The notes under the pieces: generated by a model
Seen by the model: the letters and a program-made list of their open reading frames with translations, nothing else
Database searches by the model: none
What the model was told of the DNA's origin: nothing
Translations under genes and position numbers: made by a program
Part shown: one piece after another, positions 25,234-36,922 of the stretch
Numbering within the stretch: position 1 is the stretch's first letter
Layout: the number at the start of each line of letters is the position of its first letter
NCBI GenBank assembly: GCA_009928665.1
Contig: SACF01000012.1
Coordinates: forward strand, 1 to 64,000
Origin: Alphaproteobacteria bacterium
Lineage (GTDB): Bacteria; Bacteroidota; Bacteroidia; Bacteroidales; FEN-979
Length of the DNA stretch: 64,000 nucleotides
Reading direction: 5' to 3'

Positions 25234-25491
25234 TTATTCCTGAAAAATCATCTTTTTAACCTGAAGTCCGGGAATGGCAAGCAACGCGTTCTCCAGTTTT
25301 GGGAACTCAACAGGATTTCCGGTCAGTTCAAGCAGGATAAGACCATTCTGCGAACAGAAATTCTCCGTAACTTCATGCAACCCGAGCCGGGTCTTGATTG
25401 TACATCCGAACTTTGTCATAATGTCCTGAACCCGCGAGGCTTCTTTGACCCTGTCGGTGATCTGGATACCAATAATCCAAGTTTCTTTCAT
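25234..25491 (-). CDS. TM1266-type putative iron-only hydrogenase system regulator (copy B)
   Basis: 85 residues, a single ACT-like / NikR C-terminal-like alpha-beta domain. Key family elements are IGIQITDRVKEA near the start, RLGLHEVTENFCSQNGL in the middle (residues about 35-51) and LLELTGNP. The TM1266 family is commonly encoded with [FeFe]-hydrogenase genes. A second, similar copy lies at 27181-27438, and the two flank a sensor kinase. It is 5 bases from the kinase gene and last in the apparent operon headed by HydG. Regulatory function is a family-name inference; no DNA-binding domain is present. Confidence 0.85.
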   Translation of the reverse strand: MKETWIIGIQITDRVKEASRVQDIMTKFGCTIKTRLGLHEVTENFCSQNGLILLELTGNPVEFPKLENALLAIPGLQVKKMIFQE

Positions 25492-25496
25492 AGGTT

Positions 25497-27170
25497 TTAA
25501 TTTATTGAATTATCTTTTATAATATTATTCCGGAATTCAATCAGGAAACACGCTCCTTCATGGTTCGTAACCGATATGTTTGCATCCAGTTGTTCAACCA
25601 AAAGGTTTACAATGAAGATTCCGAGCGATTTCTCTGAATGGATCGAAAAATCGTCGGGCAAACCGACGCCGTTATCACGGATCATAAGTGAGATCATCCC
25701 TGTTTCCGTTTTTTTAAGTTCAATGTTGATTTTACCCGTAAGGTTACCGGGAAAGGCATATTTATAAGAGTTGGTCAATAACTCATTGACGATCAACCCC
25801 AAGGGCAGTGCGGTTTCAATTGTTACATCAATAGAATCCAGACTGGTCGTCAGGTTGATCGCGTTCCCGTGATAGGCTGTGATGATGATCTGGATCAGCG
25901 CTTGCAGGTATTTATCCAGCGGGATCCTGTCGAGATTTTCCGAACGGTACAGATGCTCATGAATCAACGCCATCGACCGGATTCGCATTTCAATATCTTG
26001 GATGATCCTTGTAAGTTCAGGATCGTTGTTTCGTCGGAGTTGCAGGTTAAGCAAGCTGATCACGATGGCAAGGTTATTTTTAACCCGGTGGTGAATCTCA
26101 CGGAGCATGACCTCCTTCTGTTCGGCGTTGCGTAGTTTCAATTCCTCCACCTCCTTCGCTTTGGAACGGTCCCTCAGAATGGTCATTACCTGAACCACTT
26201 CATCCTCTTTGAATATAGGCACTTTGTGTGTTTCGCCGAAGATCGATTTATCGCGGAGAAAAAACTTTTGTTCGCCCACCACGGTTTCACCCGTATTAAA
26301 AACATGACGGATCTCGTCGAGGGTTGACTGCGGCATGTAGGGATAGACCCGGGTGAGTTTTTTCCCCAGCGTATCGGCCGGGTAACCCTGCCGCTGGTGC
26401 TCCGACTCGAGCGCCGAATTGATCAGTACAATCCGAAGGTCTTTATCGACGACATAGATCCAGTCGGGAATGGAGTTAAGCGTGTTGTGATATTGGATTT
26501 CTGATTGTTTCAGCTCTTTCTCCACATGATTTTTCTGCTCGATCTCCTTGAGGAGCTTTTTGTAATTGTTGGAAAGCGCCCGCTGGTGTAAGAAATTTTT
26601 CCAGCTCAGATTCCGGATGGCATAGGCCATCAAAAAGCCAATTGAATAGATGGAGAGGACAAAAAACAGGTTGTTGAAAAAAATGAATTTGTTGGTCGAA
26701 AAAGTCCCGTTGATAAGGGTAGCGCTGGCATAAGAAAGAACCTGAATGAGGCCCAGGACGACGAGATCGAAGAACCGAACACGAAAAAAAGAGAACAGCC
26801 CGATAATGACCAGCATCACCCAGGCGTAAAAAAACTCATAACCCTTTTCAAGAAAGTCGGATTGATATCCGATAATGAAAATCCCGAAACTTAACAATGT
26901 ATTCAGGATGAAATAGATGCTGTTTAGATTCTTGTGGAGCGGTCTGAGATAGGATATTCCGATACAAAGAATTAACATGGGAACCATGATCCACAACCTG
27001 TTGTAAAATTGTCCTTCGGGAGCTTCGGGGAAAAAGATCCGGTTGAAGATCATGAAAAAGGAGAAGAGGATCAGGGTTACCAGAAAGCCGAGCCGCATCG
27101 ACGACAGGGAGGAGATGAGATGATGCTGCTGGAATTCCCTTTTTAATTCCTTTCTGCTAATGATTGACAT
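25497..27170 (-). CDS. Membrane sensor histidine kinase (HisKA_2 type) with PAS domain
   Basis: 557 residues. Six hydrophobic segments occupy about 27-190 (an integral membrane sensory domain of no family I recognise), followed by a coiled segment (195-225), a PAS domain (about 224-335; NSIPDWIYVVDKDL), and a HisKA_2-type dimerisation domain with LREIHHRVKNNL, whose phospho-acceptor is His360 (or His361). The HATPase has N-box NELLTNSYKYAFPG (Asn463) and DNGVGLP. HWE/HisKA_2 kinases often pair with receivers encoded elsewhere; none is adjacent. It sits between two TM1266-type genes in the HydG operon with 5 and 10 base spacings, so its signal may relate to hydrogenase or redox state (inference). 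Confidence 0.88.
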   Translation of the reverse strand: MSIISRKELKREFQQHHLISSLSSMRLGFLVTLILFSFFMIFNRIFFPEAPEGQFYNRLWIMVPMLILCIGISYLRPLHKNLNSIYFILNTLLSFGIFIIGYQSDFLEKGYEFFYAWVMLVIIGLFSFFRVRFFDLVVLGLIQVLSYASATLINGTFSTNKFIFFNNLFFVLSIYSIGFLMAYAIRNLSWKNFLHQRALSNNYKKLLKEIEQKNHVEKELKQSEIQYHNTLNSIPDWIYVVDKDLRIVLINSALESEHQRQGYPADTLGKKLTRVYPYMPQSTLDEIRHVFNTGETVVGEQKFFLRDKSIFGETHKVPIFKEDEVVQVMTILRDRSKAKEVEELKLRNAEQKEVMLREIHHRVKNNLAIVISLLNLQLRRNNDPELTRIIQDIEMRIRSMALIHEHLYRSENLDRIPLDKYLQALIQIIITAYHGNAINLTTSLDSIDVTIETALPLGLIVNELLTNSYKYAFPGNLTGKINIELKKTETGMISLMIRDNGVGLPDDFSIHSEKSLGIFIVNLLVEQLDANISVTNHEGACFLIEFRNNIIKDNSIN

Positions 27171-27180
27171 TATATCCTGA

Positions 27181-27438
27181 TTAAACGCTGAATACCATGC
27201 GCTGAAGTTCCAGTCCTCCGATCAGTGATAACTCATGCTCCAGTTGGTCACAGGTTGCCGGATCACCTGAAAGCTGCAGAATGATGATGCCAACACGACT
27301 GCAGACGTCTTCGGTAACCTCATGAAAACCCAGCCTTGATTTAATTATGGATGCATACCGTGTCAGCGTTGTCTGGGTGCGCCCGGCCTCCTTAACCCGG
27401 TCGGTGATGAGCAATCCCAGGATACGAATCTCTTTCAT
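27181..27438 (-). CDS. TM1266-type putative iron-only hydrogenase system regulator (copy A)
   Basis: 85 residues from ATG 27438, the same length as copy B. Shared features with copy B include LxITDRVKEAxRxQ, SRLGFHEVTEDVCSR and a closing GGLELQRMVF. The frame is open to 27537, but that extension overlaps the end of hydG and breaks alignment with copy B, so the shorter start is used. It lies 22 bases downstream of hydG. The paralogs are well diverged, so this is not a recent duplication. Confidence 0.85.
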   Translation of the reverse strand: MKEIRILGLLITDRVKEAGRTQTTLTRYASIIKSRLGFHEVTEDVCSRVGIIILQLSGDPATCDQLEHELSLIGGLELQRMVFSV

Positions 27439-27460
27439 TGAATAAGGATTTGAAGTTTTG

Positions 27461-28897
27461 TCAGTAATACAGATCCCGTTTCCCGGCTTTGATCTGATCA
27501 ATTTTCCCGATGAGTTTTTCCCTGAAGGCAATATCATCTATCTCATTCAGCTTTTCACGGATCAGATCATAGCCTTTGGCTTTGGTCTCGGCAGGGGCAT
27601 AATCTTCCAGGTATTCGACCAGCGTCAGGATGGCGTTGGGCTGACAAAAACGCTTGATAAATCCGGGAACCGAGAACTCCATGAAATGTTCCCCCGTTCT
27701 GCCCAGCCGGTAACAGGCTGTACAGAATGAAGGGATGTACTTGTGTTCGATCAGGTCGTTCATTATTTCGTTAAGAGTCCTGTTGTCGTTGATCTGGAAC
27801 TGCTCCAGATCGATATCCTGATCCTCGGCCTCCTTGACCTTCTTCTTCGAATATCCACCCAGCTCCAGGTTGGTGCCTCCGTCGATCTGCGATACACCGA
27901 ACTGCATGATCTCATCCCGGATATGTGCAGGTTCCCGTGCGGTCAGGATCAATCCGGTATAGGGAACCGCCAGCCTGAGTATCGCAACCAGCCTGGTGAA
28001 CTGATCATCCTGTACCAGGTGCGATTTGTCGATGTTGAGTTGCGATGCAAACTGGATGCGGGGAAATGAGATAGTATGCGGTCCGACATTATACACCGCT
28101 TCGAAATGGTTGGTATGCCGCACAAGACCGAGCACTTCGAAACGCCAGTCGTATAATCCGAACAGCGCACCGATCCCGACATCATCGATCCCGGCTTCCT
28201 GAGCGCGGTCCAACGCGGTAAGCCGCCAGTCAAAATTGCGCTTCATGCCACCAAGATGAACTTTGGCATAGGTCTCCTCATGGTATGTTTCCTGAAAGAT
28301 CTGATAGGTTCCGATTCCGGCATCTTTAACAATCCTGAATCCGTCAATGTCGAGCGGCGCTGCATTGATGTTAACCCTCCTGATCTCGCCGGGTCCGCTC
28401 TTGACGGAATAGACCGTCCTTACTGATTCGGCGATAAAATGAGCATCATATTTCGGGTGTTCACCATAAACAAGGATCAGTCTTTTTTGCCCGGAATCCT
28501 CGAGGGCTGTCACCTGGCTGATGATTTCATCATGATCGAGTGTTACCCGTTTGGCTTGCTTATTGGAAGATTTGAATCCGCAGTATGCACAGTTGTTGGT
28601 ACAGAGATTTCCGATATACAGGGGGGCAAAGAGTACAATCCGCTGACCATATACTTTTTCTTTCAGTGTACGGGCACCCAGTTTGATCTCCTGAATCAGT
28701 TCGGGATCATCGGCATTTAACAAAACAGCAGTTTCCGCCAGAGTCAACCTGTTTTTATCCAGCGACTTTGCAATAATTTCTCTTACTCTGACCGGATCGG
28801 ATGGCGTATTCCGGATATAATCCCACAGTTCAGCGGCATCGATAAAGGGTTTCATTCGCTGATCCCTGATCTTCAATTTTTCAGGTCTGAATATCAT
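27461..28897 (-). CDS. hydG: [FeFe] hydrogenase H-cluster maturase HydG (radical SAM)
   Basis: 478 residues, the HydG length. The radical SAM CxxxCxxC is CTNNCAYC (Cys99, Cys103, Cys106), followed by the ThiH/HydG-type barrel. The C-terminal cluster motif CX2CX22C, which separates HydG from ThiH, is exact: Cys392, Cys395 and Cys418. HydG cleaves tyrosine to p-cresol and builds the Fe(CO)2CN synthon for the H-cluster. HydE, HydF and the hydrogenase are not in the window. A -7 box at 28919-28926 supports the 28897 start; Met at 28855 is an alternative. It heads an operon with two TM1266-type genes and a kinase. Confidence 0.95.
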   Translation of the reverse strand: MIFRPEKLKIRDQRMKPFIDAAELWDYIRNTPSDPVRVREIIAKSLDKNRLTLAETAVLLNADDPELIQEIKLGARTLKEKVYGQRIVLFAPLYIGNLCTNNCAYCGFKSSNKQAKRVTLDHDEIISQVTALEDSGQKRLILVYGEHPKYDAHFIAESVRTVYSVKSGPGEIRRVNINAAPLDIDGFRIVKDAGIGTYQIFQETYHEETYAKVHLGGMKRNFDWRLTALDRAQEAGIDDVGIGALFGLYDWRFEVLGLVRHTNHFEAVYNVGPHTISFPRIQFASQLNIDKSHLVQDDQFTRLVAILRLAVPYTGLILTAREPAHIRDEIMQFGVSQIDGGTNLELGGYSKKKVKEAEDQDIDLEQFQINDNRTLNEIMNDLIEHKYIPSFCTACYRLGRTGEHFMEFSVPGFIKRFCQPNAILTLVEYLEDYAPAETKAKGYDLIREKLNEIDDIAFREKLIGKIDQIKAGKRDLYY

Positions 28898-28918
28898 CGG
28901 ATTGTGATTTAGTCATTA

Positions 28919-28926
28919 CAAAGATA
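28919..28926 (-). promoter_or_regulatory. -7 box TATCTTTG for the hydG operon
   Basis: Minus-strand TATCTTTG matches TAnnTTTG, 22 bases upstream of the hydG ATG, in the short gap after the EamA gene stop. No TTTG -33 is evident. Confidence 0.5.
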
Positions 28927-28947
28927 CGCTTTTTAAAGGGTAGAAAG

Positions 28948-29832
28948 TCATCTTTTTCGGGTTCTTTCAGATAAATAAACCCCTCCGACGACCAGCAGTA
29001 TGCCCAGAATTTTCCTTATGGTGATGGATTCGGATAGGAGAATCCAGGAAAAAAAAGCCGTGAATACCGGGATCAGGTTGGAATATATGTTGGCCTTGCT
29101 GATCCCCAAAAGTTTCACGGAATGTGCAAAAAAAACGAATGCAACGGAAGAGGCCAGAATGGATAGCAACAAAAAGGAGCCGACAATCCCGGCTGTAGGT
29201 ATGGTGTGAATAACAGAATCGAATTCAAAAATGAGGAAGAAAGGGAGAAACAAGAAGATTCCCAACAAGTTTTGCCAGGCGATTAACAGGAGTGCGGAAT
29301 ATTTTCCCGTCAGTTTTTTCAACATCACGGAATAGAAGAGGGCTGCCAGCACGGCGCCAAACAGGAATATAATGCCCCGGATATCGGCTGCCAGCGTAAA
29401 ATCCTTCATAATCAGCATGATCACTATGCCCGCGAATGAAACGGCGATTCCGACAAAATTCAGACGGGATAGCTTTTCCCTGAAGGTAAGGTAGGCAACA
29501 ACGGGTGAAAATACCGGAATTGTTGCAATGATCACTGCCGAAATGGTCGGGGTAGAATACTTTAAACCGTAATTTTCACCAAGAAAATAGAGAAATGGAT
29601 TGAAAAGGGAACTCAGAAGGATCAGTTTGAAATCCTTACGTGCAACCTGCTCTGCGGGAAAGAACAGGCGCAGTATGAGGAAAAGAAAAGATGCCGAGAG
29701 GATCAGACGGATGAAAATAATGGTTACCGGCTCATAAAATTTCAACAGATATGAGGACCAGATGAACGACAGTCCCCAGAAGACCATGGCGGTCAGTGGG
29801 TAGAAATGGACCGGTAACCTGATTTTTTTCAA
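28948..29832 (-). CDS. EamA/DMT family transporter
   Basis: About 294 residues from a TTG at 29832, which gives the expected basic N-terminus (KKIRLPVHFYP) before TM1 (AMVFWGLSFIW). Ten TM helices in two EamA repeats follow; YEPVTIIFIRLILSA and GENYGLKYSTPTISAVI are family-typical. The frame stays open to an ATG at 29994, but that part runs under the start of the divergent sigma-factor gene and is not EamA-like. An exact -7 box (minus TAATTTTG, 29846-29839) abuts the TTG, so translation may begin nearly leaderless or at ATG 29793. Substrate unknown. Confidence 0.8.
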   Translation of the reverse strand: MKKIRLPVHFYPLTAMVFWGLSFIWSSYLLKFYEPVTIIFIRLILSASFLFLILRLFFPAEQVARKDFKLILLSSLFNPFLYFLGENYGLKYSTPTISAVIIATIPVFSPVVAYLTFREKLSRLNFVGIAVSFAGIVIMLIMKDFTLAADIRGIIFLFGAVLAALFYSVMLKKLTGKYSALLLIAWQNLLGIFLFLPFFLIFEFDSVIHTIPTAGIVGSFLLLSILASSVAFVFFAHSVKLLGISKANIYSNLIPVFTAFFSWILLSESITIRKILGILLVVGGVYLSERTRKR

Positions 29833-29901
29833 CGGCTGCAAAATTAATTTTTTTGTGATATTTTTAGGCTTTACTGTAACATTTCGACCAGAGGTCAGTC
29901 C

Positions 29902-30495
29902 ATGGTCATAAAAACGGTTCACTTGGACAGTATCTACGTCAACATACACCAGGAATTGATCGAGGCCTGCAGTCGTGGCGACCGGGATGCGCAATTCAAA
30001 ATATATAAACTCTATTACAAAGCCATGTATAATACCAGTCTCCGCATCGTTAACAATTCAGCTGAAGCCGAGGATATCATGCAGGAATGTTTTCTGGATG
30101 CTTTCCGCCAGATCGGAAGTTATTCCGGGGAAGGGAGCTTTGGGTCCTGGCTGAAAAGGATCGTGGTCAACCGTTCGCTCGACTACCTTCGGAAATATAA
30201 GGAGACCGTATCCCTTGAGATGCAAACCCTCGATCTGCCCGATGATAACGATTCAGGGTACCATGAAATGATTCAGTATCAGGTTGCTGAGGTCTGTAAA
30301 GCCATATCGGAACTTCCTGATGACTACCGAATCATCCTCTCGCTCTTTTTACTGGAAGGATATGACCATGAAGAGATTTCACAGATTCTGAATATAACCA
30401 ACCAGCTCTCAAGAACCCGGTATTCGAGGGCCCGTCAAAAGCTGATATCTGTCCTTAAAGAAAAGGGCCGACTTTATTCCTGTTGCAAAAATTGA
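29902..30495 (+). CDS. ECF-type RNA polymerase sigma factor
   Basis: 197 residues. Sigma region 2 covers about 20-95 (AEDIMQECFLDAFRQIGSY, GSFGSWLKRIVVNRSLDYLRK) and region 4 about 130-190 (ISELPDDYRIILSLFLLEGYDHEEISQIL, listed by position, with SRARQKL in the recognition helix). Regions 1.1 and 3 are absent, as in ECF sigmas. It is followed after 13 bases by an anti-sigma-like membrane protein and then two surface-type proteins, the usual Bacteroidota arrangement of a membrane-controlled regulon. It likely directs its own operon. Confidence 0.92.
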   Translation: MVIKTVHLDSIYVNIHQELIEACSRGDRDAQFKIYKLYYKAMYNTSLRIVNNSAEAEDIMQECFLDAFRQIGSYSGEGSFGSWLKRIVVNRSLDYLRKYKETVSLEMQTLDLPDDNDSGYHEMIQYQVAEVCKAISELPDDYRIILSLFLLEGYDHEEISQILNITNQLSRTRYSRARQKLISVLKEKGRLYSCCKN

Positions 30496-30508
30496 AATTG
30501 ATATCCAT

Positions 30509-31078
30509 GTGTATCGTAAAAACAATGCTGAACTTATGAAAAGGCTGGAAGATTTCATCGAAGAACACCGCGTCGAAATGGACGGAGCCGAACCCGGGGA
30601 AGGACATTTTGAAAGGTTTGCATTGAAACTGCAACAGGATGCCGACAGGCCACGATCGCAGCCCGGCCGGTTCTATGTGCTGAAACTGGCAGCTGTTATC
30701 CTGGTACTGATCACAGTCGGTGTAATTGCCACGGAGTTCATGGCCGGTTCATTTATGCAAAGGATCTTTAAAACAAATGAAACTTCACATCTGACCCCGG
30801 AATTGAAAGAGGCAATACAATACTATAATGACCAGACACTCGATAAATTGGGCCAGCTCGAAATTCTCGCCCGGACTTCACCGGAAGTCAGAAAAATGCA
30901 GGCTACCGTTCTACGCGATCTTAACAATCTCGATGCAGCAACCAACGATCTGCAACAGTCTCTCGGCGAAAATCCGGGTAATGAGCGGCTCCAGGCCGCC
31001 ATCATTCAAAACCAACAGATGAAAGAATCGATTCTCAATACCATCTTGCAAAATGTAACGAGTTTAAAAACCAACTAA
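30509..31078 (+). CDS. Probable anti-sigma factor with one membrane helix
   Basis: 189 residues. The cytoplasmic N-terminal part (about 1-55) is acidic and helical, as in sigma-binding domains, and includes GHFERFALKL. One TM helix lies at about 60-80 (LKLAAVILVLITVGVIA). The periplasmic part is alpha-helical with a long C-terminal helix rich in Gln and Asn. The start is GTG at 30509; ATG at 30536 is also plausible. It lies 13 bases after the ECF sigma gene, which is the main ground for the call. No zinc-binding HxxxCxxC motif is present, so it is not of the ZAS type. Confidence 0.75.
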   Translation: MYRKNNAELMKRLEDFIEEHRVEMDGAEPGEGHFERFALKLQQDADRPRSQPGRFYVLKLAAVILVLITVGVIATEFMAGSFMQRIFKTNETSHLTPELKEAIQYYNDQTLDKLGQLEILARTSPEVRKMQATVLRDLNNLDAATNDLQQSLGENPGNERLQAAIIQNQQMKESILNTILQNVTSLKTN

Positions 31079-31088
31079 TCTTAAGAAT

Positions 31089-32144
31089 ATGAAAACCTGT
31101 TTTAAAATAGCATTCTTTCTGTTGCTCTTCTGCCTCCTTTTAGGCATCAAAGGAGTCAAAGCACACGATGAATTTACGAAAACCATTTCTAAAGAATTTA
31201 CGGTGAACCCCGACGCCCAACTGACCATTAACAACCGGTTTGGTAAGGTTCATTGCAGCAATTGGGAAAAAAATGTCGTGACCATCGAAGTTCGAATTAC
31301 TGTGACCGCGGGAAACGAGGAGTCGGCCGAAAAGCAATTCCGGAGGATTAACATCGATATAAACGGGAATCCATCCAATGTAAATGCGGTAACCACAATT
31401 AACGATAACCACGGTGGATCAGGAAAGGGGAGATTCTCCATCGATTACCAGGTCCATTTTCCGGTAACATTGAATGCCGATATAACCAATAAATTCGGTG
31501 ATATATACCTGAATGAAATTGCCGGAAAATTCAAGGTGAATCTCGGTTACGGAAATCTGGAGGTCAACAAACTCAACAACTCCGATAATCTTTTGGATAT
31601 CAAATTCAGTAAAGCCCGCATCAACTGGATGAAAGGCGCAGTCGTGATGCTGAAGTACTCCGACCTCGAATTAGAATATGCGGGAAGCCTCAGGCTCGAT
31701 TCAAAATTTTCAAACCTCGATGCCGGAAAGATCATCGCATTGAATGTCAGCTTTGAAGGAGGTAAGCTGAATATGGAGAATTCGTCGGCAGTCGACAGCA
31801 AATCAAAGTTTTCAGACCTGGATATCCGCCGCATCGAACAATCTCTGAACCTCGACATCCAATACGGCAACTGCGATGTTCACGAAATGCCTGCCGATTT
31901 CACGACCGTGAACATACGGAATAAGTACGGCAATGTGTCGGTCGGGTTGGATTCCCAGGCAAAATATACCCTGGATGCCGATCTGAAATTCTGTGACCTC
32001 AATTATCCCGAAGAGAAAGCTAAATTTTCTTACCGTTCCATTCGGGATACCGAGAAATCGTACCACGGAGTGATCGGAGGAACCGAGGCCCCGGCCGGTA
32101 AAGTCATCGTAAAGAGTGAATTCGGAAATGTTTCCATCCGGTAG
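31089..32144 (+). CDS. Secreted DUF4097-like putative adhesin
   Basis: 351 residues with a signal peptide (about 1-25). The mature protein is a repetitive beta structure in which units such as INNRFGKVHCSNW, ITNKFGDIYLNEI and IRNKYGNVSVGL recur about every 20-25 residues, the pattern of DUF4097/DUF4098 putative adhesins with a right-handed beta-solenoid. The final residues (SEFGNVSIR) are another repeat unit. It follows the sigma/anti-sigma pair by 10 bases and is likely in the same transcript. Function in the envelope is unknown; adhesin is the family name rather than a shown role. Confidence 0.8.
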   Translation: MKTCFKIAFFLLLFCLLLGIKGVKAHDEFTKTISKEFTVNPDAQLTINNRFGKVHCSNWEKNVVTIEVRITVTAGNEESAEKQFRRINIDINGNPSNVNAVTTINDNHGGSGKGRFSIDYQVHFPVTLNADITNKFGDIYLNEIAGKFKVNLGYGNLEVNKLNNSDNLLDIKFSKARINWMKGAVVMLKYSDLELEYAGSLRLDSKFSNLDAGKIIALNVSFEGGKLNMENSSAVDSKSKFSDLDIRRIEQSLNLDIQYGNCDVHEMPADFTTVNIRNKYGNVSVGLDSQAKYTLDADLKFCDLNYPEEKAKFSYRSIRDTEKSYHGVIGGTEAPAGKVIVKSEFGNVSIR

Positions 32145-32210
32145 TTTGCCGCGATATCAGAAATGTAACTTAACATGCCTTTTTACGTCAAATATTTAAA
32201 ACCCAATTTT

Positions 32211-32942
32211 ATGAAAACAAAACGAATCTTTTTCTTTCTGTTGATTATCAGTATGTTTACGAGCCTATCCGGCCTGGTCGCTGGTTGTAACCTGGTTGGT
32301 GTCCGTGGAAACGGTGATGTTAAAAAAGAAAGCCGCAAAATCTCGTCTTTCAACGGAATTGAGGTTTCAGGAGCCTTTAAAGTCTATCTGAAACAAGGAT
32401 CAACTGAAGAACTCGTGGTTGAAACCGACGAAAATATTCTTCCGCTGGTACAGACTGAAGTGAACGGGAGCACCCTGAAGATCGAAACAAGGAAACCCAT
32501 CAGCCATGTTTCAACATTAAAAGTTTACATCACCTTTAAAGATCTGAATAAACTTGATCTGAGCGGTGCAGTCGACGTTATATCGGAAGGGATGCTGAAT
32601 ATCCCGGAGCTGAATTTTGATGCCAGCGGCGCATCCGACACCAAGTTGGATCTTACAATAAGGAAACTTCACATCGATTGCAGCGGAGCCAGCAAAATCA
32701 GGTTGAATGGTACCGCAGGGGATGTGGAGATGGACCTTTCAGGAGCCTCCGATATCCTTGCCTTCGATCTGGTTGCTGAAACTTACGATATTGAAATCAG
32801 TGGGGCAGGGGAGGCTCAGATCAATGTGACCAAAAAAATCGCAGCCGAAATTTCAGGCGCAGGAACTGTAAAATACAAAGGTTCTCCTTCAGAAATAGAT
32901 CAGAATGTTTCGGGGGCCGGTTCCATCAAGAAAGTGCCGTAA
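32211..32942 (+). CDS. Head-GIN domain lipoprotein (DUF2807)
   Basis: 243 residues from ATG 32211, giving a leader that ends in lipobox VAGC. The GNGDV...SSFNGIEVSGAFKVYL start and repeated D-x-SGA motifs (DLSGAVDV, DASGASDT, DCSGASKI, DLSGASDI, EISGAGEA, NVSGAGSI) define the head-GIN/DUF2807 beta-solenoid. The frame opens at ATG 32175, which would add 12 residues before the leader; I reject that. It is the last gene of the ECF sigma operon, followed by a strong terminator. Surface function is unknown. Confidence 0.88.
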   Translation: MKTKRIFFFLLIISMFTSLSGLVAGCNLVGVRGNGDVKKESRKISSFNGIEVSGAFKVYLKQGSTEELVVETDENILPLVQTEVNGSTLKIETRKPISHVSTLKVYITFKDLNKLDLSGAVDVISEGMLNIPELNFDASGASDTKLDLTIRKLHIDCSGASKIRLNGTAGDVEMDLSGASDILAFDLVAETYDIEISGAGEAQINVTKKIAAEISGAGTVKYKGSPSEIDQNVSGAGSIKKVP

Positions 32943-32964
32943 CAGGAATGAACCCTGTGAATGT

Positions 32965-32991
32965 GGCAGCCGGGTTCCCGGCTGCCTTTTT

Positions 32992-32993
<2 letters not shown>
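32965..32993 (+). terminator. Terminator of the ECF sigma operon
   Basis: GGCAGCCGGG at 32965-32974 pairs with CCCGGCTGCC at 32977-32986, followed by seven Ts. It lies 23 bases after the head-GIN stop. The convergent ligA stop codon (32992-32994) lies in the T tract. Confidence 0.9.
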
Positions 32994-35800
<2,807 letters not shown>

Positions 35801-35804
<4 letters not shown>

Positions 35805-36922
35805 ACTACATGGATTGCTTCTTTTACCCGGGTGGCAATATAATCGATATCCTCGCGGGTGAGTCCGATGTAGGTTGGCAGACTCAAGCTTTCCGATGAG
35901 ATCCTGATACTGTTCTCCGGAATACTTCTGATAAACCCGCCGGTTTGATAGAACGACATCCGGTGGATCGGATAAAATGCCGGTCGTGAGTCGATTTGCT
36001 TTTCTTTCAACTTATTCATAAGATCATCCCTGCCCGGTTCCGTGATCCCTTTCAGCCGGATGGTGAACATCCAATTAACATTTCGTTGATTATGATGGTC
36101 TTGTGTCACAATCATTTGGTTTCCGCTGAAGGCATCCTGATAATGCGAAAGGATCAGATCACGCTCCGATAACAATGATTCGATCTGTTCAAGTTGGGCA
36201 AGCCCCACGGCAGCCTGCATGTTGGTCATCCGGTAGTTGAAGCCGGGAAAGTCGTACCAGTACTTTTTTTCGCGGTTCATGCCATGGTCCCGAAGAATCC
36301 GCATCCGTTCAGCCAGGTCATCCCGGTTGGTAATACACATGCCCCCTTCACCAGTTGTGATAATTTTATTTCCGAAAAAAGAAAAGCAACCAATGTCGCC
36401 GAATGTTCCCACTTTTTTCTGATCGTACTCGGCGCCCAGCGCTTCTGCGCAATCTTCCACCACGATAAGGTCATGCTTCCGGGCAATTGACATGATCTCA
36501 CGGATACGGGCAGGATTGCCGTAAAGATGTACCGGTATAATGGCCCTGGTACGTGAGCTGATATTCTCAGAAATTGCTTCAGGGAATATGTTCCAGTCAT
36601 CCGGGTCAATATCGGTAAGAATGGGAGCTGCCTGGCAATATCTGACACTGTTTGCAGTTGCGATGAAGGTAAAATCGGGAACAATTACTTCGTCACCCGG
36701 TCCGATCCCGGCAGCAGCAAGGGCAAGATGGAGTGCGATCGTACCGTTATGTGTGGCTACGGCGTGCTTTACACCATGATACCGGGCAAATTCCTGTTCA
36801 AAACGTTCAATGTAAGGACCAATTGAACTGATCCAGCCACTTTCAATGGTGTCGAGAAGATATGCCTTCTCATTTCCATTAAAGGAGGGACGAGCAATAC
36901 TGAATTTTTTTTGGTCACTCAT
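35801..36922 (-). CDS. DegT/DnrJ/EryC1/StrS-family sugar aminotransferase
   Basis: 373 residues, the usual length. PLP-binding features: ATHNGTIALHLAL near 56, VVEDCAEALGAEY with the ring-stacking Asp at about 157, and the Schiff-base Lys186 in SFFGNKIITTGEGG. Members transfer an amino group to nucleotide-linked keto sugars (for example in perosamine-type pathways). It overlaps both neighbours by 4 and 8 bases, in an operon for a glycosylated surface product. The exact sugar is unknown. Confidence 0.92.

Noticed and set aside
29833..29994. 54-codon N-terminal extension of the EamA gene at 28948
   Set aside because: It runs opposite the start of the ECF sigma gene and lacks any EamA character; the family N-terminus fits TTG 29832.
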